From the NCBI RefSeq assembly GCF_003807585.1, contig NZ_RMBX01000003.1, positions 62,001 through 126,000 of the forward strand: a stretch of 64,000 nucleotides of DNA. The letters are read 5' to 3'. The notes beneath the pieces are model-generated. The model was not told the DNA's origin and made no database searches. It saw nothing but the letters and a program-made list of their open reading frames with translations. This document shows positions 59,190-64,000 of this stretch, one piece after another; position 1 is the stretch's first letter; the number at the start of each line of letters is the position of its first letter. The position numbers and the translations under genes were made by a program. This DNA comes from Chitinophaga barathri. Its GTDB lineage: Bacteria > Bacteroidota > Bacteroidia > Chitinophagales > Chitinophagaceae.

Positions 59190-60085
59190 AGATCACGGTG
59201 ATCATTTTGACATACAACGAACAGAAACACATCACCCGCTGCCTCGAAAGCATGCGCCAGGTGAGCGATGACATCTGCATCATAGACGCGGGGTCCACAG
59301 ACGGCACCGTGGCCATCGCGGAGTCCTTCGGCGCCCGTGTGTTCCATAACAAATGGGTGAACTACGCCGTGCAATTCCAGTGGGCGCTGGACAACTGCGA
59401 TATCCGGAATCCCTGGGTAATGCGCATGGACGCGGACGAATACCTGGAGCCCGCGCTTATCAGGGAGATCAACGAAGCCACCATAGCGGACAATATCACC
59501 GGCATCTACATCCGCCGCAAGGTATTGTTCAAAGACAAATGGATCCGTTACGGCGGCTTTTACCCGCACACCCTGCTGCGCATCTGGCGAAACGGCGCCG
59601 GCAGCATAGAGCAGCGCTGGATGGACGAGCACATCGTGCTTTCCGGCGACGGCACCACCATGCTCCGCGAGCATATCGTGGACCACAACCTGAACTCCAT
59701 CCACTGGTGGGTGAACAAACATAACAACTACGCCATCCGCGAAATGGTGGACCTGCTGAACATCAAATACCGCTTCCTGGAAAGCGACGGCCGCCTGCTG
59801 GAAAACGAAAGCTCGCAGGCAAAGCGCAAACGTTACCTGAAAGAAAAGGTCTACGCTTCGCTGTCTCCCGGCGCCAGGGCCAGCCTGTATTTCTTTTTCC
59901 GGTACTTCGTCCGCTTCGGTTTCCTGGACGGCTACAAAGGCTTCATTTTCCACTTTATGCAGGGCTACTGGTACCGCCTGCTGGTGGACGTGAACATGAA
60001 AGAATTCGAGGAAAAACTGAAGGGTGACACCCGGAAAGAAACACTCATAGAACTGTTAAGAACCGATTATAACATTGCCATCTGA
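59186..60085 (+). CDS. Glycosyltransferase family 2
   Basis: 299 residues, GT-A fold similar to WaaE/KdtX-type glucosyltransferases: TVIILTYNEQKHITRCLESM, DAGSTDGTVAI, MRMDADEYLEP (DxD) and YPHTLLRIWRNG. The C-terminal helix region has GARASLYFFFRYFVRFGFLDG. 4-bp overlap with the upstream GT4 gene; the stop overlaps the WcaF start by 1 base. Confidence 0.9.
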   Translation: MKITVIILTYNEQKHITRCLESMRQVSDDICIIDAGSTDGTVAIAESFGARVFHNKWVNYAVQFQWALDNCDIRNPWVMRMDADEYLEPALIREINEATIADNITGIYIRRKVLFKDKWIRYGGFYPHTLLRIWRNGAGSIEQRWMDEHIVLSGDGTTMLREHIVDHNLNSIHWWVNKHNNYAIREMVDLLNIKYRFLESDGRLLENESSQAKRKRYLKEKVYASLSPGARASLYFFFRYFVRFGFLDGYKGFIFHFMQGYWYRLLVDVNMKEFEEKLKGDTRKETLIELLRTDYNIAI

Positions 60086-60645
60086 TGGAAATGACGACCG
60101 ACCTGTCCGCATTTAACACCGGCGCTTACAAAGCCGGCCCGAAATGGAAAGTGCTCAGCTGGTATTTCGTGAACTATTATATCATGAACAGCGCCTTTCC
60201 CTGGCCCTATGGCTTTAAGTCCGGCCTGCTGCGCCTCTTTGGCGCAAAGGTGGGCAAAGGCCTCGTGATCAAGACCAAGGTGCGGATCAAAAATCCCTGG
60301 CGCCTCACGGTCGGCGATCACTGCTGGATCGGTGAGTCCGTGTGGATAGACAACCTGGAAGACGTGCACATCGGCAGCCACGTATGCGTATCGCAGGGCG
60401 CGCTGCTGCTCACGGGCAACCACGACTATACACAGGCGGACTTTCCGTACCGCCTCGGCAAGATCAGGCTGGAAGACGGCGTGTGGATAGGCGCTGAATC
60501 CATTGTATGCCCGGGCGTGAGCTGCGGCACGCACTCCATCCTTACTGTAAAATCCGTCGCAACAAAAGACCTGGAGCCCTGGCAGATCTATGCCGGCAAC
60601 CCGGCTGCTTTTGTGCGAAAAAGAACGATGAAAACAAATGTCTAA
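60085..60645 (+). CDS. wcaF: Colanic-acid acetyltransferase WcaF-like
   Basis: 186 residues. Family marks are FKSGLLRLFGAKVGKG, WRLTVGDHCWIGESVWIDN and TGNHDYTQADF, all in a left-handed beta-helix. WcaF acetylates a fucose of colanic acid in E. coli, which fits the gmd-fcl genes of this locus. Overlaps the WcaI-like start by 8 bp. Confidence 0.9.
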   Translation: MEMTTDLSAFNTGAYKAGPKWKVLSWYFVNYYIMNSAFPWPYGFKSGLLRLFGAKVGKGLVIKTKVRIKNPWRLTVGDHCWIGESVWIDNLEDVHIGSHVCVSQGALLLTGNHDYTQADFPYRLGKIRLEDGVWIGAESIVCPGVSCGTHSILTVKSVATKDLEPWQIYAGNPAAFVRKRTMKTNV

Positions 60646-61888
60646 AAGAGTATTGCTGATTGGTGGGAACTTTTCCCCGGAGCCCACCGGGATCGGGAAA
60701 TATAACGGGGAAATGATCCGCTGGCTGGTGGAGAACGGTTACGAATGTACCGTGATCACCTCCTACCCGTACTACCCGCAATGGGAAGTACAGGAACCGT
60801 ACGGCCGCAGCAAACGCTGGTATAAAAAAGAAGTGAGCCACGGCGGCAAACTGAAAGTGTACCGCTGCCCGCAGTACGTACCGGCGCAGCCTACCGGCAA
60901 AAAACGGATGCTGCTGGACCTGTCATTTTCCATGTCCGCATTTTTTAAATTATTACAGATCATCCCCGCCAGGAAACACGACCTGGTGATCACGGTGGCG
61001 CCTTCCTTCCAGCTGGGGCTGCTGGCGGTGCTGTACAAAAAACTCCGCGGCGCGCAGTTCCTCTATCACATCCAGGACCTCCAGATAGAAGCCGCCCGCG
61101 ACCTGCAGATGATCCGTTCAGACCGCCTGATCAAAATGCTGTTTGGCGTGGAGCGCTACATCCTTCGCCGCGCGGACGTGGTGAGCAGTATTTCCGACGG
61201 CATGATGCACCGCATCGGCGAAAAAGTTCAGAAACACGTACAGTTTTTCCCGAACTGGGTGGACACTTCGCTGTTTTACCCCGTGGATGAAAAAGAGACG
61301 CTGAAACAGGAATACGGGTTCGCGCCCGAAGACAAAGTGATCCTTTACTCCGGCGCCATCGGCGAAAAACAGGGGCTGGAAGCCATCCTGCATACGGCAA
61401 AAGCCATGCTGAACCGGCCGGACCTGAAGTTTGTCATATGCGGCTCCGGCCCTTACAAATCCAAACTGGAAGCCATGGCAGCGGAGATGTCTTTGCAGAA
61501 TATCATCTTTTACCCCATCCAGCCATTTGAAAAATTCAACCGTTTCCTCAATATGGCGGATGTGCATTTAGTGATCCAGAAAGCAGGCGCATCGGACCTG
61601 GTGATGCCTTCCAAACTCAGCACCATCCTGGCCGTGGGAGGCCTGGCGCTGGTGACGGCCAACCGGGGATCGGGGCTGCACAGCCTGGTGGATAAATACC
61701 AGATGGGCATCCTGGTGAACGCGGAGGACCAGCAGGCGCTGAACGAAGGCGTGGCACAGGCCGTGAGCGAAAGCAGCGCCGGCATCACCGGCAACGCGCG
61801 CGCCTATGCCGCGGAGCATCTGGCCATTTCCGGCGTAATGGGCCGGTTCGAAGAAATTGTCGTTAACCGTAATCAGCAACTATGTTAA
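60638..61888 (+). CDS. wcaI: Colanic-acid glycosyltransferase WcaI-like
   Basis: 416 residues, GT-B fold. LIGGNFSPEPTGIGKYNGEM, TSYPYYPQWEVQEPY and the conserved middle block DLVITVAPSFQLGLLA, plus the C-terminal GEKQGLEAILHTAKAM and PSKLSTILAVGGLALV. WcaI is a fucosyltransferase-related protein of the colanic-acid pathway, so this gene strengthens the colanic-acid-like interpretation. 7-bp overlap with the next gene. Confidence 0.9.
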   Translation: MSKRVLLIGGNFSPEPTGIGKYNGEMIRWLVENGYECTVITSYPYYPQWEVQEPYGRSKRWYKKEVSHGGKLKVYRCPQYVPAQPTGKKRMLLDLSFSMSAFFKLLQIIPARKHDLVITVAPSFQLGLLAVLYKKLRGAQFLYHIQDLQIEAARDLQMIRSDRLIKMLFGVERYILRRADVVSSISDGMMHRIGEKVQKHVQFFPNWVDTSLFYPVDEKETLKQEYGFAPEDKVILYSGAIGEKQGLEAILHTAKAMLNRPDLKFVICGSGPYKSKLEAMAAEMSLQNIIFYPIQPFEKFNRFLNMADVHLVIQKAGASDLVMPSKLSTILAVGGLALVTANRGSGLHSLVDKYQMGILVNAEDQQALNEGVAQAVSESSAGITGNARAYAAEHLAISGVMGRFEEIVVNRNQQLC

Positions 61889-63267
61889 GCCGTTATCTCA
61901 AAATCAGTCTCATACAGATCATCGTGCTGGATTTTATCTGGCTCAACGCTATATTTTTTGTGGCAGGTTTCGGCCTGCGCCAGTACGACCTGCAAATACA
62001 CACCGGGGCGGATGCCTTCCTCCTTGTGGCCAACGTGGCCTGGGCCATATCGTTGTACACCACCGGCATCTACGGCCTCACGCAGCAGCTGAGTTATGAA
62101 AAGATGGCGCGCAAGACCGTGCAGGCCATCGTGTTTTTCCTGCTCATGCTGCTCCTGTTCCTTTTCCTGTACGGGGAACTGTACTCGCGCTTTTTTGTGA
62201 TCATGTATTGTATCCTCTTTTCCGTGCTGGTGGTGCTGAACAGGCTGGTATTTTTCTGGGTGACCAACTCCATCCTGAAAAGCAAGGACGTGGAAAGGAA
62301 AATGGTGATACTCGGGTACAATGAAATGTCCAAGAAACTGGCGGACAACCTGGTGACGGAAAAAAGTAACCTGAAGTTCGAGGGGTATTTTGAAGAATAC
62401 AACAAAGTGAACGAGCTGTCCTACTACCCCGTTATCGGCAACCTGAAGGAATGTGTGCCGTATGCGAAAGACAACAACATCCGCGAGATATACTCCACCC
62501 TTTCACCGGAAGAGAACCCTTATCTCTACACGCTGGCCTACGAAGCGGAGCAGCATTTTATCCATTTCCGTTTTGTGCCGGACTTCAAGATGTTCGTGAA
62601 CCGGCAGATCTACGTGGATTATTTTAACAATATCCCCATCATCTCCCTGCGTTCCGAACCGCTGGACGACCTGGCGAACCAGATCCGCAAACGCCTGTTC
62701 GACCTGGTTTTCAGCGGCCTGGTCGCCATCTTCCTGCTCAGCTGGCTGATACCTTTACTGGCCATCATGATCAAACTGGAATCCAGGGGGCCGGTGTTTT
62801 TTGTCCAGCACCGCACGGGGCGGAACAACCAGACTTTCCGCTGCCTGAAACTACGCAGTATGTATGTGAACAAAGATGCGAATGACAAACAGGCCACGCG
62901 GAACGACCGCCGGTTTACCCGCATCGGCCGCATCCTGCGCAAGACCAACCTAGATGAGATCCCGCAGTTCCTCAACGTACTGGCGGGCGATATGTCCATC
63001 ATCGGCCCGCGGCCGCATATGCTGAAACATACCGAGGAATATTCCCGCATCATTCAGCAGTATATGATCCGCCACTACCTGAAACCCGGCATCAGCGGCT
63101 GGGCGCAGGTGAACGGGTTCAGGGGGGAGATCACCGAAGACAGTCAGCTGCGCAAACGCGTAGAACACGATATCTGGTACATGGAGCACTGGTCCGTTTA
63201 CCTGGACCTGCGCATCATATTCTTAACGGTGGCCAACACCATAAAAGGAGAAAAAAATGCATTTTGA
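61882..63267 (+). CDS. Undecaprenyl-phosphate glucose phosphotransferase, WcaJ-like
   Basis: 461 residues. Four N-terminal membrane helices (about 10-120), a Rossmann-like central domain (about 140-230), one helix (about 270-295), and the C-terminal sugar transferase domain with KRLFDLVFSGLVAIFLLSW, RTGRNNQTFRCLKLRSMY, GDMSIIGPRPHM and GISGWAQVNGFRGE. It adds glucose-1-phosphate to undecaprenyl phosphate to start the repeat unit. The gene overlaps the phosphatase by 11 bp. Confidence 0.94.
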   Translation: MLSRYLKISLIQIIVLDFIWLNAIFFVAGFGLRQYDLQIHTGADAFLLVANVAWAISLYTTGIYGLTQQLSYEKMARKTVQAIVFFLLMLLLFLFLYGELYSRFFVIMYCILFSVLVVLNRLVFFWVTNSILKSKDVERKMVILGYNEMSKKLADNLVTEKSNLKFEGYFEEYNKVNELSYYPVIGNLKECVPYAKDNNIREIYSTLSPEENPYLYTLAYEAEQHFIHFRFVPDFKMFVNRQIYVDYFNNIPIISLRSEPLDDLANQIRKRLFDLVFSGLVAIFLLSWLIPLLAIMIKLESRGPVFFVQHRTGRNNQTFRCLKLRSMYVNKDANDKQATRNDRRFTRIGRILRKTNLDEIPQFLNVLAGDMSIIGPRPHMLKHTEEYSRIIQQYMIRHYLKPGISGWAQVNGFRGEITEDSQLRKRVEHDIWYMEHWSVYLDLRIIFLTVANTIKGEKNAF

Positions 63268-63958
63268 TCTGAACCGACAGGACATGCATTCGCACCTGCT
63301 GCCCGGCCTAGACGACGGCGCCAAAGACATGAACGATTCGATTTCCCTTATCCGGCAGCTGCATGCGCTGGGATATACGAAACTGATCACCACACCGCAC
63401 ATTATGTCCGGCATCTGGTACAACGATGCCGACACCATCCTGCCCGCGCTGGACGCCCTGCGCGCGGAAGTGGAAAAAGAAGGCATCAACGTGGAGCTGG
63501 ATGCCGCCGCCGAATACCTGATGGACGATTATTTTGAATCGCTCCTGGATGACAAAACGCCGCTGCTCACCATCAACGGCAAATACGTGCTGGTGGAATT
63601 CCCGTTCATCGCGTTGCCGGTGAACTACCGTTCCGTGTTCTTCAACATGAAAATGGCGGGATACGAGCCCATACTCGCGCACCCGGAAAGGTATATGTAC
63701 CAGCACGGCCAGCTGGATTTTTATCATGAGCTACAGGAAGCAGGCGTACTTTTGCAGGTGAATATTTTGTCGCTGCACGGATACTACGGCACACGGGTGC
63801 AGAAGATGGCCCTGCAGCTGGTAAACGCAGGGCTGGTACAGTTTACAGGCACGGACGCGCATCATCAGCGCCACCTCGATGTGCTTTGCCGTCCATTGCC
63901 GGATGCATCCGTTCTTACTAAATTGGGAGAAGCAGTGATAAAAAATGAACTGTTATAA
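63257..63958 (+). CDS. Tyrosine-protein phosphatase, CpsB/PHP type
   Basis: 233 residues: PHP metal-ligand start DMHSHLLPGLDDGAKD (the HxH pair), then TTPHIM, AAEYLMDD, AHPERY and TGTDAHH, the sites of the CpsB/YwqE family. It dephosphorylates the tyrosine cluster of the Wzc-type kinase at 46282, controlling polymer length. Preceded by an AAAGGAG sequence 7 bp before the ATG. Only 42 bases remain beyond the stop. Confidence 0.93.
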   Translation: MHFDLNRQDMHSHLLPGLDDGAKDMNDSISLIRQLHALGYTKLITTPHIMSGIWYNDADTILPALDALRAEVEKEGINVELDAAAEYLMDDYFESLLDDKTPLLTINGKYVLVEFPFIALPVNYRSVFFNMKMAGYEPILAHPERYMYQHGQLDFYHELQEAGVLLQVNILSLHGYYGTRVQKMALQLVNAGLVQFTGTDAHHQRHLDVLCRPLPDASVLTKLGEAVIKNELL

Positions 63959-64000
63959 TCAAAATATTGTAATTTTAAAAAACACGTTAACCGCCGTATA

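Overview
The window looks like a chromosomal segment of a Bacteroidota bacterium, most likely a Chitinophagaceae (Chitinophaga-like) species. The reasons are -7 promoter boxes of the Bacteroidota type TAnnTTTG upstream of several genes, few Shine-Dalgarno sequences, lipoproteins with short lipoboxes, a PCMD-domain lipoprotein, a Wzi-type outer-membrane protein and an UpxY antiterminator in front of a polysaccharide locus. The taxonomic call is inference; no rRNA or tRNA gene was seen in the window.

Positions 1-45,300 are mostly single genes and short operons. They include the end of a glycosyl hydrolase, small lipoproteins, and a CLC-type fluoride antiporter behind a recognisable fluoride riboswitch (3928-3983). 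Next come a divergent MFS/LysR pair, an LLM oxidoreductase, two GlxA-type AraC regulators, and an mlaE-mlaF-mlaD lipid-transport operon. Further on are a secreted Gfo/Idh/MocA oxidoreductase, a tandem family of three paralogous lipoproteins (15.8-17.8 kb), a large FtsX-type ABC permease, an adenylate-kinase-like enzyme, and an HMA copper-chaperone-like protein. These are followed by an ArsR-SRPBCC pair with two visible operators, a short UvrA paralogue, a PCMD lipoprotein plus beta-barrel, a UmuD-like peptidase coupled to an unknown gene, and proBA.

From about 41.4 kb the window becomes a surface-polysaccharide region. It holds a Wzi outer-membrane protein, a histidine kinase/receiver pair, and a NarL-type response regulator followed by an operator-rich intergenic region. 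A same-strand block of 17 genes then runs to the end of the window. These are Wza-like export lipoprotein, Wzc-like kinase, a hairpin terminator, UpxY antiterminator, GDP-mannose pyrophosphorylase, GDP-fucose synthase, GDP-mannose 4,6-dehydratase, Wzx flippase, glycosyltransferases, a Wzy-like polymerase, acetyltransferases, WcaF, WcaI, a WcaJ-like initiating transferase and a PHP-type tyrosine phosphatase. The set predicts a fucose-containing, colanic-acid-like exopolysaccharide made by the Wzx/Wzy route.

Non-coding structure is unusually rich. There is a roughly 550-bp array of 84-bp and 62-bp tandem repeats at 11.08-11.63 kb. Palindromic and inverted repeats lie at 39.36-39.79 kb. A 15-codon ORF with a near-perfect Shine-Dalgarno and its own terminator sits at 39.9-40.03 kb. 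An 11-bp repeat lies beside a glycosidase remnant at 34.9-35.2 kb, and a 99-bp-offset duplication spans the wzi/response-regulator junction at 42.85-43.03 kb.
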